Positions 37,484 to 48,891 are shown, counted from the stretch's first letter. The stretch is 64,000 nucleotides of DNA from an uncultured Nocardioidaceae bacterium (GCA_902805855.1 CADCUJ010000091.1:1-64000), one strand, 5' to 3'. Program-made: numbers and translations. Notes: generated from the letters alone by a model not told the origin.

Positions 37484-38425
37484 ATGCGCACTTCGGTAGC
37501 TACTCGACGCCTCCTCGCCGGCGTCGGCGTACCCCTGCTGCTCTCGACGATGGTCGCCTGTGGAGGAGCCGACGAGCCGGTCGACCAGAGCGCCGACGCC
37601 AACGAGCCGGTCGCCAGCGAAACGCCACAGCAGGCCGAGGGGTCGCCAGAGCCGGATGAGTCCGAGGAGACCAAGGACTCCAAGGACTCCAAGGACTCCA
37701 AGGACTCCAAGGACTCCAAGGACTCCGAGCAGGCCGAGGCGCCGGACAGCACGGGCGATGAGCTCACCACCAAGACGTTCATCCCTGCCTTGAAGGAGGC
37801 GCTCAAGGACAACCAGTCGGCGCACATGAGCATGGATCTCGACGCTGCCGGACAGCAGCTGTCCATCGACGGCGACATCCGGTACCAGGGCGATCCGGCG
37901 ATGACCCTCACCATGCAGGGAGCCGCCTTCGGCGGGGGCTCGGCGCAGATGCGGCTGGTCGACGGCCTCGTGTACGCGTCCCTGCCGCCGATGACGCCAC
38001 GGGGGAAGTTCGTCGAGATCGATCCCAGCGACCCGAACGACCCTCTGGGCGGGAGCTTCTCACAGCTGACGCAGCAGATGAACCCGGAGACGACCTTCGC
38101 CGCTTTCGAGGCCGGTCTGAAACAGGTGCGGTATGTCGGCGAGGAGTCGGTCGCCGGGGAGGATCTGGACCGGTACCGGGTCGGCATCGACGTCGCCTCG
38201 GCCGCCAGGGCGCAGGGGCAGCCTTTCCCGCCCGGGGCGCCGGAGGTGATCGACTACGACATCTGGGTGGACGGCGAGGACCTGATGCGCAGGGTCGACT
38301 TCGATCTCGGCCAGCAGGTCAGCAGCAAGATCACGATGTCGCAGTGGGGCGAGCCGGTCGAGGTCGAGGCTCCGCCCAGGAACAAGATCGTCAAGGCGCC
38401 GCAGGGCGTCCCTGCGCCGGGCTGA
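37484..38425 (+). CDS. LppX/LprAFG-like lipoprotein with Lys-Asp-Ser repeat linker
   Basis: Lipobox LLLSTMVACGG; (KDS)6 linker; C-terminal MSMDLDAAGQQLSIDGDIRY... fold. Confidence 0.8.
   Translation: MRTSVATRRLLAGVGVPLLLSTMVACGGADEPVDQSADANEPVASETPQQAEGSPEPDESEETKDSKDSKDSKDSKDSKDSEQAEAPDSTGDELTTKTFIPALKEALKDNQSAHMSMDLDAAGQQLSIDGDIRYQGDPAMTLTMQGAAFGGGSAQMRLVDGLVYASLPPMTPRGKFVEIDPSDPNDPLGGSFSQLTQQMNPETTFAAFEAGLKQVRYVGEESVAGEDLDRYRVGIDVASAARAQGQPFPPGAPEVIDYDIWVDGEDLMRRVDFDLGQQVSSKITMSQWGEPVEVEAPPRNKIVKAPQGVPAPG
37673..37726 (+). repeat. six perfect 9-bp tandem repeats AAGGACTCC
   Basis: Direct reading; encodes (KDS)6. Confidence 0.95.
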
Positions 38426-38462
38426 CCGTACCGCCGGCTGGCCGGCGTCACGGCCGGGTGGC

Positions 38463-39188
38463 TCAGCGGCCGCGCATGTTCTGCCGGGCGCCCTTGAGGT
38501 TGGTCGGGACCGGGCCCTTCGGCAGCGGGATGTTCGACCGGTTGGCGTCCAGCGCCTTCAGCCGCGCGAGCACGCCGGTCATCTCCGCCGGCTTGAGCTG
38601 GCGACCGAGCTTCGTGACATGCCGCGAAAGCCGGCGCACCGGGACGGCCCCCTCGCTGTTCCCGGCGACGACCTCGTGGATGGTGACCTCGGAGGCGACT
38701 CGCTCATGCTTGCGGCGCTCGCTCGCCAGCAGGGAGCGGATGCGGTTCGGGCTGGTTCCCTCCCCGACCAGCACGATGCCCGGGGGGCCGACCACACGAT
38801 GCACGACGTCCTGGTTCTTGTTGAAAGCGATCGTCGGATCGACCTTCCATCCCCGCCGCAGCATGCTCAGAGCAGCAGCGGCCGCGCCGGGCTTGCCCTC
38901 GATCTGGGCGAACGCCGCCTTCTGCGCGCGGCGACCGAACACGATCAGCACCGCCAGAATGCCCAGCAGCAGCCCGCCGACGATGTCGAAGACCCAGTGC
39001 CCGGGCAGCAGCCACAGCAGCCCGAACCCGACGAGTGCGGCGAGCACGAAGACCCCGAGCAGCAGCAACCCGATCCTCGGGTCGGACTGCTTGGTGATCC
39101 GGTAGCTCTGCGCGACCTGCTTGACGCGGCTCTGCTTGAGTGACTTCGCCTTGCCCTTGTCGTTGTCCTTGCTCCTCGCCGCCATCAC
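38463..39188 (-). CDS. DUF4191 family membrane protein
   Basis: Two-TM N-terminus, then [53 protein letters not shown]; adjacent to lipA. Confidence 0.85.
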   Translation of the reverse strand: MMAARSKDNDKGKAKSLKQSRVKQVAQSYRITKQSDPRIGLLLLGVFVLAALVGFGLLWLLPGHWVFDIVGGLLLGILAVLIVFGRRAQKAAFAQIEGKPGAAAAALSMLRRGWKVDPTIAFNKNQDVVHRVVGPPGIVLVGEGTSPNRIRSLLASERRKHERVASEVTIHEVVAGNSEGAVPVRRLSRHVTKLGRQLKPAEMTGVLARLKALDANRSNIPLPKGPVPTNLKGARQNMRGR

Positions 39189-40150
39189 GCGGCCTGCCGG
39201 CGTTCGATCGCCTGCTGGTAGAGCCGGCCGGCACGGTACGACGAACGCACCAGCGGGCCGGACATCACCCCGGCGAAACCGATCTGGTCAGCCTCGTCCT
39301 TCAGCTCCACGAACTCCTCCGGCCGGACCCATCGCTCGATGGGGTGATGGCGCGGGGTGGGACGCAGGTACTGGGTGATCGTGAGCAGCTCGGTCCCGGC
39401 GTCGTAGAGGTCCCTGAGGGCCTGGGATACCTCCTCACGGGTCTCACCCATGCCGAGGATCAGGTTGGACTTGGTCACCAGCCCGAACTCGCGGGCCGCC
39501 GTGAGCACACCGAGCGAGCGGTCGTAGCGGAAGGCGGGACGGATCCGCTTGAAGATCCGCGGCACCGTCTCGACGTTGTGCGCGAGCACCTCCGGACGTG
39601 ACTCGAACACCTCGCGCAGCAGGTCGGGCTTGGCGTTGAAGTCCGGGATCAGGTTCTCCACGCCGGTCTCGGGGTTGAGCTCGTGGATCGCCCGGACGGT
39701 CTCGGCGTACAGCCACGCCCCGCCGTCCGGCAGGTCGTCACGGGCAACTCCGGTGATCGTGGCGTACCGCAGTCCCATCGTCTGCACGCTCTCGGCGACC
39801 CGCCTGGGCTCGTCGCGGTCGAGGGGCTCAGGTCTGCCGGTGTCGATCTGGCAGAAGTCGCAGCGCCGCGTGCACTGGTCGCCACCGATCAGGAACGTCG
39901 CCTCACGGTCCTCCCAGCACTCGAAGATGTTGGGACAGCCGGCCTCCTGGCAGACCGTGTGCAGCCCCTCACCCTTGACCAGGCTCTGCAGCTCGCGGTA
40001 CTGCGGACCCATCTTCGCCCGGGTCTTGATCCACTCAGGCTTCTTCTCGATCGGCACGGCGGCGTTGCGGACCTCGAGCCGGAGCAGCCGGCGTCCGTCA
40101 GGACGCGCGCCGGAGTCCGTTTCTGGGGTCTGGGTGGGCGCGTGAGTCAC
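39185..40150 (-). CDS. lipA: lipoyl synthase
   Basis: [41 protein letters not shown]. Confidence 0.97.
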   Translation of the reverse strand: MTHAPTQTPETDSGARPDGRRLLRLEVRNAAVPIEKKPEWIKTRAKMGPQYRELQSLVKGEGLHTVCQEAGCPNIFECWEDREATFLIGGDQCTRRCDFCQIDTGRPEPLDRDEPRRVAESVQTMGLRYATITGVARDDLPDGGAWLYAETVRAIHELNPETGVENLIPDFNAKPDLLREVFESRPEVLAHNVETVPRIFKRIRPAFRYDRSLGVLTAAREFGLVTKSNLILGMGETREEVSQALRDLYDAGTELLTITQYLRPTPRHHPIERWVRPEEFVELKDEADQIGFAGVMSGPLVRSSYRAGRLYQQAIERRQAA

Positions 40151-40233
40151 CCCGACACTCTACGCGGGCGGGCACTCGCACCCCAATCACCAGCCGGGGT
40201 GGACAGCGCGCGCCCCAGGTGGTCGTCGAGAGC

Positions 40234-41208
40234 TCAGGGAACGTCGCGGTGGCGGAACGACGCCACCGAGAAGGCGACCACGACCAGCACGAGGACGCCG
40301 ATGTAGGCCGCGCCATGGCCGAGCGTGAGAACCGACTCCTGCGTGCACAAGCCCGGGCCAGGTGGGCAGACGATGCTGTCGTCGTAGTAGGTCCAGCCGT
40401 CGCGGATCCAGGCGAACACGTTGTTGGCAAGGCTCCACTGCCCGGCACCGGCTATCGGCAACGAAGCGGTGAGAGCCTCGCCCCCGACGGCGTAGGCGAA
40501 CATCACCGCCAGCGTGCCGACCGTGTGCCGCACCAACATGGTCAACGCGAAACCCCCGAGCGCGCCGAGGGCGGCGAGCAGCACCCCGCGCCCGACCATC
40601 CACCGGATGTCCTCCTGCACCCGTGCCCCGGTGGAGATGCCACGGACCTCCGTGGCGATGAGCAGCGCAACCCAGAAGGCGGCCAGGATGAGAGCGGCGG
40701 CGACGAGGGTGGCGAGGAACGCCGCCACCCCTTTCGCCAGCCAGACCCTGCTGCGCCGGGGCTCGAACAGCAGCTGGTTGCTGATCGACCCCGACGACCA
40801 GTCGGCGCCCGCGAACGTCGTCCCGATGATGATCATCACCGCGCAGACGATCAGCAGGACCGCCAGCCCGGAGTCGTGGCGTTCCTGGGCCAGGGACAGC
40901 TGCGAACGGGAGAGGAACCAGCTGAGCCGAGGCTCGACCATCGAAATGCAGCGTGCGGTGGTCGTGTTGGGCCCCATGAACCGCTCAGGGTCGCGCCGGC
41001 AGCGCTCGATGTGGCGCTGGTAGTAGGGCTGCTGCAGCTCCCGGTCGACCTGGACCTGCGCCGCGGCGCGGTCGGCCTGACTGATCGGCCGGGTCTCCCA
41101 GATCGTGATGCCGGCGAGCACCGCGGTGAGCAGACCAGCGCCCAGCAGCATCAGCGCGATCGCGCGTCGGGACCGGAAGCGGCTCAGCTCCACCAGGACG
41201 AGCCTCAC
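40234..41208 (-). CDS. ABC-2-type transporter permease
   Basis: Multiple TM helices; 4-bp overlap with the ATPase gene. Confidence 0.8.
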   Translation of the reverse strand: MRLVLVELSRFRSRRAIALMLLGAGLLTAVLAGITIWETRPISQADRAAAQVQVDRELQQPYYQRHIERCRRDPERFMGPNTTTARCISMVEPRLSWFLSRSQLSLAQERHDSGLAVLLIVCAVMIIIGTTFAGADWSSGSISNQLLFEPRRSRVWLAKGVAAFLATLVAAALILAAFWVALLIATEVRGISTGARVQEDIRWMVGRGVLLAALGALGGFALTMLVRHTVGTLAVMFAYAVGGEALTASLPIAGAGQWSLANNVFAWIRDGWTYYDDSIVCPPGPGLCTQESVLTLGHGAAYIGVLVLVVVAFSVASFRHRDVP

Positions 41209-42173
41209 GGCGCGTCCCTGCTCTCCCGGACGTGGGCGCCGTCGGCCAGCGAGGTTCTCAAACTGTCGTCCTTGGTCAGCTGAAGGAACACCGACTCCAG
41301 ATCCGGTCGCAGCGGGGTCAGCTCACGCACGAACATTCGCCGCTCGGCGAGCAGCCGGGTGATGTCCTCTCCACGAGCCACCCCCTTGACGGTGAGCGAC
41401 TCACCATCGCGGTCCACCCGGAAGCCCGCCTTCGACAGCATCCGGGCCGCCTCGCGGGGGTCGGCCACCCCGACGCGGAAGGAGTCCGAGGTGACTCCGG
41501 TGAGCTTGTCCACGTCTCCGGACGCGAGCAACCGGCCGTTGCCGATGATCGAGACCGCGTGGCACACCTGTTGCACCTCGGCAAGGATGTGCGAGCTGAG
41601 CAGCACGGTGACCCCGCTGTCGCCCAGCTCGCGGATCATGTCTCGGATGTCCCGGATGCCGGCCGGGTCCAGGCCGTTGGTCGGCTCATCGAGGATCAGC
41701 AGGTCGGGACTCTTGAGCAGGGTGGCCGCGATCGCGAGCCGCTGCTTCATGCCCAGCGAGTAGCCCCGGTAGCGCTGGTGCTCGCGTCCGGTCAGACCTA
41801 CCTGGGCGATGGCGGCGTCGACCCGCTTGCTGGGCAGGCCGGTGGACCCCGCCAGCAGGCTCAGGTTCTTGCGCCCGGTGAAGGCGGGGATGAACTTGGG
41901 CTGCTCGACCACGGCGCCGACTCGGTCGATGATGCGGGGAAGACGCTGCGGGACCTGCTCGCCGAACAGGCGCATCTCACCTCTGCTCGCCCGAGCGAGC
42001 CCGAGCAGCATCCGGATCGTCGTGGTCTTGCCCGAGCCGTTGGGTCCGAGGAAGCCGTGCACGCCGCCGGCAGGCACCGCGAGGCTGAGGTCCTGCACCG
42101 CGACGACGTGCCGCCCGCGGCGGCTACGGAACTCCTTTCGCAGGCCGCTGGTCTCGATGACCAGTTGGCTCAT
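41205..42173 (-). CDS. ABC transporter ATP-binding protein
   Basis: GFLGPNGSGKTTTIRMLLGL, YSLGMKQRLAIAATLLKSPDLLILDEPTNGLDP. Confidence 0.95.
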   Translation of the reverse strand: MSQLVIETSGLRKEFRSRRGRHVVAVQDLSLAVPAGGVHGFLGPNGSGKTTTIRMLLGLARASRGEMRLFGEQVPQRLPRIIDRVGAVVEQPKFIPAFTGRKNLSLLAGSTGLPSKRVDAAIAQVGLTGREHQRYRGYSLGMKQRLAIAATLLKSPDLLILDEPTNGLDPAGIRDIRDMIRELGDSGVTVLLSSHILAEVQQVCHAVSIIGNGRLLASGDVDKLTGVTSDSFRVGVADPREAARMLSKAGFRVDRDGESLTVKGVARGEDITRLLAERRMFVRELTPLRPDLESVFLQLTKDDSLRTSLADGAHVRESRDAP

Positions 42174-42218
42174 GGTGCTCCCCAGGATTCGTGGGGACCA
42201 GGATGGCGCAGCGTCGGT

Positions 42219-42989
42219 TCAGCCCAGCGGATTGAGCACCGGAACTCGCACCGTGTCGCCCGGGTCCCCTTGGCTCCGCCTCCGGCTGCCCGGATCGGGT
42301 CTGGGCTCGTAGTCCGGGGTCGGCTGGTACGGCGCCCAGCCGAGGAGGTCTCCCAAGTGCTTCTCGACCACCGGGACGACCTCCGCGACGCTCACGTCAC
42401 GACCGAGCTCCTCGCTCAACGAGGTGACCCCGGCGTCGGCGATGCCGCACGGGACGAACCTGTCGTACCAGGCCAGGTCGACATCGCAGTTCAAGGCGAA
42501 GCCGTGCATGGTCACTCCACGACTGACCCGGATCCCGATGGCGGCGATCTTCCGCTCGGGCCTGGCACCAGGGCCGGGACTCGCGCTCAGCCAAACCCCG
42601 CTGCGACCGGGAACCCGGGCGGTGACCACGCCGAAGTCGCGACAGGTGTCGATCAGGGCCTGCTCGACACGGCGTACGTAGTCGACGACCAGCACATGCC
42701 GGGGCAGCCGCACGATCGGGTAGCCGACGAGCTGTCCCGGGCCGTGGAAGGTGATCTTGCCGCCACGGTCGACGTCGATCACCGCCGCACCGCCGGTGTC
42801 GCCGACGGGACGCTCGTGCGGCTCGGTGCGCTTGCCCGCGGTGAACACCGGGGGATGCTCGAGCAGCAGCACGGTCTCCTCGCCTCCGGCCACCACCGAC
42901 GAGTGCACCTGCCGCTGGAGCTCCCACGCCGCGAGATAGTCCACCGCCTCGTCGCCGAGGCCGGCTACGTCGAAGCTGAGCGCACCCAC
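42219..42989 (-). CDS. lipB: octanoyltransferase
   Basis: [43 protein letters not shown]...[22 protein letters not shown]. Confidence 0.96.
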   Translation of the reverse strand: MGALSFDVAGLGDEAVDYLAAWELQRQVHSSVVAGGEETVLLLEHPPVFTAGKRTEPHERPVGDTGGAAVIDVDRGGKITFHGPGQLVGYPIVRLPRHVLVVDYVRRVEQALIDTCRDFGVVTARVPGRSGVWLSASPGPGARPERKIAAIGIRVSRGVTMHGFALNCDVDLAWYDRFVPCGIADAGVTSLSEELGRDVSVAEVVPVVEKHLGDLLGWAPYQPTPDYEPRPDPGSRRRSQGDPGDTVRVPVLNPLG

Positions 42990-43032
42990 GTGACGAGACT
43001 AACCCGGCTCCGGTTGCGCTCGGGCGGACCGC

Positions 43033-45252
43033 ATGGCCGATCATGTGATCGGGCAACGGCCGGTCGGCCGTGCCGAGCAGGTCGATCCGGCCGAGTACCT
43101 GGGAGGCAGTGCCGTGCACTCGAGTGTCCGCAGCCGGCGGTGGCTACTTCCCGCCATCGTCGTGGTGCTCTGGCTCCTGGTCGGCGGTCCGCTCGGCTCC
43201 TTCGCCGGCCAGCTGGCGCAGGTGCAGGAGAACGACAACGCAGCGTTCCTGCCGGGGAGCGCAGAGTCGACCGTCGTGCTGAACGACTTCTCGGAGTTCG
43301 CCGGCAACGAGAGCCTGCCCGCGACGGTCGTCTTCGAGCGCGAGGGCGGCCTGACCCAGGCCGACAGGCGGGCGCTCACCGGCTACGTCGAGGACCTCGG
43401 ACGGGTCGAGAACGTGGACCCGTCCGGGGTGGAAGGTCCGCTGCCCTCCGAGGACGGGACCGCTGCGCAGATCGTCGTGCCGATCGTGACCTCCGACGGC
43501 GACGAGGTGGTGGCCGCGGTCGAGGACCTCCGCGCCGTCGTCGCGGACCCTCCGGAAGGGCTGACCGCTCTGGTCGGCGGGCAGGGCGGCATCCTCGGCG
43601 ACTTCGTCGAGGCGTTCGGTGCGATCGACGGGCTGCTGCTCGGGGTCGCCCTGGTGGTGGTGCTGGTGATCTTGCTGGCGGTGTACCGGACCCCGGTGCT
43701 GCCCGTCGTCGTACTCCTGTCCGCCGTGCTCGGGCTCGGCATCGCCTCCGCAGCCGTGTACGGGCTGGCCACCGCCGACGCGCTCGACCTGAACGGCCAG
43801 AGCCAGGGCATCTTGTTCATCCTCGCCGTGGGTGCCGCCACCGACTACTCACTGCTGATCGTGGCGCGGTTCCGAGAGGAGCTGCGCGACACCGCGTCGA
43901 AGTACGACGCCATGCGCACGGCGTACCGGGGCGCGCTGGAGCCGATCGTCGCCTCGGGCCTGACCGTGATCCTCGGGCTGCTGTGTCTGCTGCTGTCGGA
44001 CCTGTCCAGCCTCCGGGGGCTCGGGCCGGTGGGGGCGCTGGGGATCGCCGGCGCGATGCTGTCCTCGCTGACCTTGCTCCCTGCGGCGCTGCTGCTCCTG
44101 GGTCGCTGGGCCTTCTGGCCGTATCGGCCGCAGGTCGGGTCCGAGCACCGCGACCGCACCGGCATCTGGGCCCGGGTCGCCGGCCTGGTGGGTGGCCGAG
44201 CCCGAGCGGTGTGGGTCGGCACCTTGGTGGTCCTGGCGGCGTGCGCGGCCTTCCTGCCGACGCTGAACGAGGACCCGGTGCCGCAGACCGAGCTGTTCTT
44301 GACCGAGGTCGACTCGGTGCGAGCACAGGAGGTGCTCGACGAGAACTTCGAGTCCGACCAGGCAAGTCCGGCGATCATCGTGGTCCCCGCGAGCTCGGTG
44401 GACCGGGCGGCCGAGGTCGCGCAGGGCAACGACGGGGTGGCCCCGGACGGCGTTGCACCCCTGCCCTCGGGACCGCCGACGATCGCTGCACCGCCGGAGC
44501 CGAAGGTGGTCGACGGCAAGGCGGTGCTGTTCGCCACGCTCAACGACCCAGCGGACTCTGCCGCGGCCACGGAGACGGTGCGCGAGCTGCGCGAGCAGCT
44601 GGACGCGGTCTCACCCGACATCCTGGTGGGCGGGTCGACCGCCATCTTGTTGGACACCCGGGCGACGGTTGATGCGGACCGGGTGAAGGTGATCCCCGCG
44701 ATCCTCGTCGTCATCTTCGTCGTGCTCGCCCTGTTGCTGCGCTCGCTGGTCGCACCTGCCCTCCTGCTGGTCGCCAACGTCCTCTCCTTCGGCGCGACCA
44801 TGGGGATCAGCGCCGTGCTCTTCAACCACGTCTTCGACTTCCCCGCCTCGGACCCCTCGACGCTGTTGATCTCGTTCGTGTTCCTGGTGGCCCTGGGCAT
44901 CGACTACTCCATCTTCTTGATGACCCGGGTGCGCGAGGAGGCCCTTCGGCAGGGGACCCGTCCCGGTGTCTTGAAGGGTCTGTCGGTCACCGGCGGCGTG
45001 ATCACCTCGGCCGGCGTCGTGCTCGCCGCCACGTTCGCGGCGCTGGGAGTGGTGCCGATCCTGTTCCTCGCCCAGATCGCGTTCATCGTCGCGTTCGGGG
45101 TGCTGCTGGACACGCTGGTCGTGCGGTCACTGCTCGTGCCGGCGCTGACCTACGACATCGGGTCCAGCGTGTGGTGGCCCGGCCGGCTGCGCCATGAGCA
45201 GGTGCACGGTGGCGGGCCTGTGGACGACGGCAGCGGGCGGCCCGGTCGGTAG
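43033..45252 (+). CDS. MMPL family RND transporter
   Basis: ILAVGAATDYSLLIVARFREELR and VFLVALGIDYSIFLMTRVREEALRQGT; start uncertain. Confidence 0.92.
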   Translation: MADHVIGQRPVGRAEQVDPAEYLGGSAVHSSVRSRRWLLPAIVVVLWLLVGGPLGSFAGQLAQVQENDNAAFLPGSAESTVVLNDFSEFAGNESLPATVVFEREGGLTQADRRALTGYVEDLGRVENVDPSGVEGPLPSEDGTAAQIVVPIVTSDGDEVVAAVEDLRAVVADPPEGLTALVGGQGGILGDFVEAFGAIDGLLLGVALVVVLVILLAVYRTPVLPVVVLLSAVLGLGIASAAVYGLATADALDLNGQSQGILFILAVGAATDYSLLIVARFREELRDTASKYDAMRTAYRGALEPIVASGLTVILGLLCLLLSDLSSLRGLGPVGALGIAGAMLSSLTLLPAALLLLGRWAFWPYRPQVGSEHRDRTGIWARVAGLVGGRARAVWVGTLVVLAACAAFLPTLNEDPVPQTELFLTEVDSVRAQEVLDENFESDQASPAIIVVPASSVDRAAEVAQGNDGVAPDGVAPLPSGPPTIAAPPEPKVVDGKAVLFATLNDPADSAAATETVRELREQLDAVSPDILVGGSTAILLDTRATVDADRVKVIPAILVVIFVVLALLLRSLVAPALLLVANVLSFGATMGISAVLFNHVFDFPASDPSTLLISFVFLVALGIDYSIFLMTRVREEALRQGTRPGVLKGLSVTGGVITSAGVVLAATFAALGVVPILFLAQIAFIVAFGVLLDTLVVRSLLVPALTYDIGSSVWWPGRLRHEQVHGGGPVDDGSGRPGR

Positions 45253-45266
45253 GCCACAGTGGTGGC

Positions 45267-45845
45267 GTGCCTGGCTCCTCCAGCCGTCCTCTCGCCGTCG
45301 CCGCGGCTGTGTCGGCGGCGCTGCTCACCGGCGTGCTCGCACTGGACTGGTCCGGCCGCGACGTGCCGGCGGCGAGCCCGGCCCCGAGACCGGCTGCGAG
45401 CTTCTCCGCGGCGACCGAACCGGTCCGGACCCAGAACCATCCCGTGAGGTCGCGGGCGGCGGAGGTCGTGCGTCGTTGGGACGCCCTGCGCGCTCGCGCC
45501 TACGCTCGTTGCGATCTCGCCGCGTTGCGGCGTCTGTACGTCGCAGGATCGGCTGCCGCGGACGCTGACGAGGAGGTGCTGCGGGGCTACATCGGGCGAG
45601 GGCTCCGGGTGACGGCGCTCGAGATGCAGCTGCTCGCTGTTGCCGTGCTGGACCAGGCCCGCGGGAGACTCTCGCTGCGGGTCACCGATCGGGTCCATGG
45701 CGGCGTCGCCGAGGGAGCCGACGGGACGAGGGTCGCGCTGCCGCGCGACGAGGCCACGACAAGGGTGCTGAGGCTGCGCCGCACGGCCACCGGATGGCGA
45801 GTCGCCGCGGTCAGCCGGTCAGAGCCGCGGCCAGTCGGGCGTTGA
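45267..45845 (+). CDS. secreted hypothetical protein
   Basis: N-terminal hydrophobic segment; overlaps the convergent gene by ~35 nt. Confidence 0.6.
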   Translation: MPGSSSRPLAVAAAVSAALLTGVLALDWSGRDVPAASPAPRPAASFSAATEPVRTQNHPVRSRAAEVVRRWDALRARAYARCDLAALRRLYVAGSAAADADEEVLRGYIGRGLRVTALEMQLLAVAVLDQARGRLSLRVTDRVHGGVAEGADGTRVALPRDEATTRVLRLRRTATGWRVAAVSRSEPRPVGR

Positions 45846-46704
45846 CGGTGGGGTCGTCGAAGCCGAACCCCTCCTCGAGCAGCCTTCGCGGCTCGACACG
45901 GCAGGAGCCGAGCACCTCGCTGGAGATGGGGCCCAGCAGCTTGTCCACCGGCCAGCCGGGCACCCGCATCACGAACGGACGGTGCAGCATCTGGGCGAGC
46001 GCGCGGCCGAACTCCGCGTTGGTCGTGGTGTCCGGGCCGACGAGGTTGTAGGCGCCCGAGGCCTGCTCGTCCTCGGCCAGGCGGACGGTGGCGCGGACCC
46101 AGTCGCGCAGCGACATCGTGGGGAAGTACTGGTCACCGGAGCCCACCGGAGCACCCAGCCCGGCCGAGAAGACCAGCTTGATGAGGCGGAAGGCGCCCCC
46201 TCGCTGGTGCAGGATCGGTCCGCTGCGCGCGATCACGACGCGGCCGCCGGCCTCGCGCGCGGGGTCTGCGGCCTGCTCCCATGCCCGGGTGACTCCGCCC
46301 ATGAAGGTGTCCGCATCGGTGGGGCTCTCCTCGGTGACCACCCGGTCACCGTGGTCGCCGTACCCGGCTGTGCCGTTCTGTGCGAGCAGAGCCGGCTTTC
46401 GTGTCGACTTCGCCACGGCCTCGGCCAGGGTGCGGGTGGTGGCCACCCGGCTCGCGGTGAACGTGCGCTGATAGCCCTTGGTGAAAGGCCAGTGCGTCAC
46501 CGGTGCCCCGGCCAGGTTCACCACCACGTCGGCCGCCTCGATCACGGACTGGTCGACCTGCCCGGAGTACGGGTCCCATCGCGACTCCTGCCGCGACATC
46601 GGCTCGCCGCGCACCAGCCGGACGACCTCGTGTCCCGTGCGTGCGAGGTGATCGCGCAACGGGTGCCCGAGGAACCCCGACGCGCCCGCGATGACGTACC
46701 GCAT
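45811..46704 (-). CDS. TIGR01777-type NAD-dependent epimerase
   Basis: MRYVIAGASGFLGHPLRDHLARTGHEVVRLVR...RRLLEEGFGFDDPTVNARLAAAL. Confidence 0.92.
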   Translation of the reverse strand: MRYVIAGASGFLGHPLRDHLARTGHEVVRLVRGEPMSRQESRWDPYSGQVDQSVIEAADVVVNLAGAPVTHWPFTKGYQRTFTASRVATTRTLAEAVAKSTRKPALLAQNGTAGYGDHGDRVVTEESPTDADTFMGGVTRAWEQAADPAREAGGRVVIARSGPILHQRGGAFRLIKLVFSAGLGAPVGSGDQYFPTMSLRDWVRATVRLAEDEQASGAYNLVGPDTTTNAEFGRALAQMLHRPFVMRVPGWPVDKLLGPISSEVLGSCRVEPRRLLEEGFGFDDPTVNARLAAALTG

Positions 46705-46707
46705 GGC

Positions 46708-48777
46708 CTAGACCTCGAACTGGCCGGCCTGGAGACGGTCCTTGACCTCGCTGAGGAAGCGGGCGGCGTCGGCGCCGTCGACGAGGCGGTGGTCGTAGGT
46801 CAGCGCGAGGTAGATCATCCGTCGGACGGCGATCGTCTCGCCGAGGTTCGGGTCGTCGATCACCACCGCTCGCTTGACCACCGATCCGGTGCCGAGGATG
46901 GCGACCTGGGGCTGGTTGATGATCGGGGTGTCGAACAGCGCTCCTCGGCTGCCGGTGTTGGTCAGCGTGAAGGTGCCGCCGGAGAGCTCGTCCGGACCGA
47001 TCTTGTTCCGTCGGGTGCGGTCGGCGATGTCGGCGATCTTGCGCGCGAGTCCGGCGATCGACAGGTCGCCGGCGTCCTTGATGACGGGCGTCAGCAGTCC
47101 CTTCTCGGTGTCGACGGCGATCGCGAGGTTCTCGTGGTCGAAGTAGGTGACCTCGCCCTTCTCGGTGTCGATCGCGGCGTTCAGCGACGGGTGCGCCTTC
47201 AGCGAGTCGATGGCCGCCTTGGCGAAGAACGGCATGAACGAGAGCTTGACTCCCTCGCGCTCGAGGAAGTCGTCCTTCACCGAGTCGCGAAGCCGGGAGA
47301 TCGAAGTGACGTCGACCTCGACCACGGTGGTCAGCTGGGCGGAGACCTGGAGGGACTCGACCATCCGCTTGGCGATGACCTTGCGGAGCCTGCTCAGCGG
47401 CTCGGTCTTCCCGCGAAGCGGGCTCGGGGTCGAGGCGCCGGCCTCCGGCGCGGCCGCGGCCGGTGCGGAAGGTGGCTGCTGCTGGGTCTGCTGCTGCTTG
47501 GCCGCTTCGATCACGTCCTGCTTGCGGATCCGGCCGCCGACCCCGGTGCCCTTGACCGCGGAGAGGTCGACGCCCTGCTCGGAGGCCATCTTTCGCACCA
47601 GCGGGGTGACGTAGGCGCCCCCCTCGCGGGCACCCTGCGAGCCGTCGGAAGCGGCTGTGCCGGTGGAGGCGGCCGGGACGCTCACGTCGGTGTCCGCCTC
47701 CTTCTCCGCGGCCTGTCGCTGGGAGGCCGGTTGCTCGGCAGCTGCCTGCTGGCCGGATGCCTGTTGCGGAGCGGCCTGCTCGGGCGCGCCCTGCGACTGT
47801 GTCTGCTGGTCCTTGCCCGGCTCCTCCTGCGCGGGCTCAGCGGGCTCTTCGCCCCCGCCCGCTTCCCCTCCGGAGTCGTCGCCGCCGGCAGCGCCACCGG
47901 TGTCTGCGCCCGCATCGTCGCCGGCGGAGCCTGACTCGCCAGCCGGCGCGTCGGCCGCTGAGCCGATCACCGCGAGCGCCGCCCCCACTTCGACAGTCTC
48001 GTCCTCGTCGACCTTGATCTCGAGCAGTGTGCCGGCCACCGGAGAGGGGATCTCGGTGTCGACCTTGTCGGTGGAGACCTCGAGCAGCGGCTCGTCGACG
48101 TCCACGGTGTCGCCGACCTGCTTGAGCCAGCGGGTGACCGTGCCCTCGGTGACCGACTCACCGAGCGCCGGGAGGTTCACCGGACTCCCGCCGGAGGACC
48201 CGGCCTTGGTGCCCTCCTCGGACGCCTGTTCCTCTTGCCGGGTCTCCGAGGACGAGACCGCGGTCTCCTGCGCGGGTGGGGCCTCGTCGGTCTTCGCCTC
48301 GGGCACGTCGCCCTCCGGCTCGGTCTTCTTGTCCACTTCCTCGTCGGTGGGGGCAGCAGCGCTCTCGGGGGAGCCGACGGCGCCCTCGCCGGCTCCGGTC
48401 GTGGCCCCCTCCGCCTCAGCCGCCGCGGTCTCGTCATCGGTCTCGTCGGTGTCGTCACCACCGGTTCCCTCGCCGGAGTCGTCACCGGTGTCCGCACCGG
48501 ACTCGTCGGAGGAGTCGGCTGCGTCGCCGCCGGCCTCACTCTCGTCCCCGACCGTGCACAGCTCCGCGCCGACCTCGACGGTCTCGTCCTCCGCGACCTT
48601 GATCTCGATCAGGGTGCCGGCCACGGGGGAGGGGATCTCGGTGTCGACCTTGTCGGTGGAGACCTCGAGCAGCGGCTCGTCGACCTCGACGGTGTCGCCG
48701 GGCTGCTTCAACCAGCGGGTGACGGTGCCTTCGGTGACGGACTCGCCGAGTGCGGGAAGGGTGACTGGAGTCGCCAT
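46708..48777 (-). CDS. sucB: 2-oxoglutarate dehydrogenase E2 (two lipoyl domains)
   Basis: Two copies of [48 protein letters not shown]; catalytic [19 protein letters not shown]. Confidence 0.94.
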   Translation of the reverse strand: MATPVTLPALGESVTEGTVTRWLKQPGDTVEVDEPLLEVSTDKVDTEIPSPVAGTLIEIKVAEDETVEVGAELCTVGDESEAGGDAADSSDESGADTGDDSGEGTGGDDTDETDDETAAAEAEGATTGAGEGAVGSPESAAAPTDEEVDKKTEPEGDVPEAKTDEAPPAQETAVSSSETRQEEQASEEGTKAGSSGGSPVNLPALGESVTEGTVTRWLKQVGDTVDVDEPLLEVSTDKVDTEIPSPVAGTLLEIKVDEDETVEVGAALAVIGSAADAPAGESGSAGDDAGADTGGAAGGDDSGGEAGGGEEPAEPAQEEPGKDQQTQSQGAPEQAAPQQASGQQAAAEQPASQRQAAEKEADTDVSVPAASTGTAASDGSQGAREGGAYVTPLVRKMASEQGVDLSAVKGTGVGGRIRKQDVIEAAKQQQTQQQPPSAPAAAAPEAGASTPSPLRGKTEPLSRLRKVIAKRMVESLQVSAQLTTVVEVDVTSISRLRDSVKDDFLEREGVKLSFMPFFAKAAIDSLKAHPSLNAAIDTEKGEVTYFDHENLAIAVDTEKGLLTPVIKDAGDLSIAGLARKIADIADRTRRNKIGPDELSGGTFTLTNTGSRGALFDTPIINQPQVAILGTGSVVKRAVVIDDPNLGETIAVRRMIYLALTYDHRLVDGADAARFLSEVKDRLQAGQFEV

Positions 48778-48891
48778 TGGGTCCTTCGCTTGGTTCAGGC
48801 TGCGCGGGAGGCTGGTGGAAGGAGGCCCGGCCCGGCAGTGAGCGCCAAGACAGGCCCCGAAGTGATCCCCGGGGTGATCCTAGGCGGGATC

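Noticed and set aside
41232-44672. 1146-aa plus-strand ORF
   Set aside because: Antisense or out-of-frame shadow over the ABC ATPase, lipB and MMPL genes; Arg/Gly/Pro-rich translation typical of high-GC shadow ORFs. The same applies to 28409..30091, 17850..20099, 8630..11227, 3957..5615 and 45982..47934.
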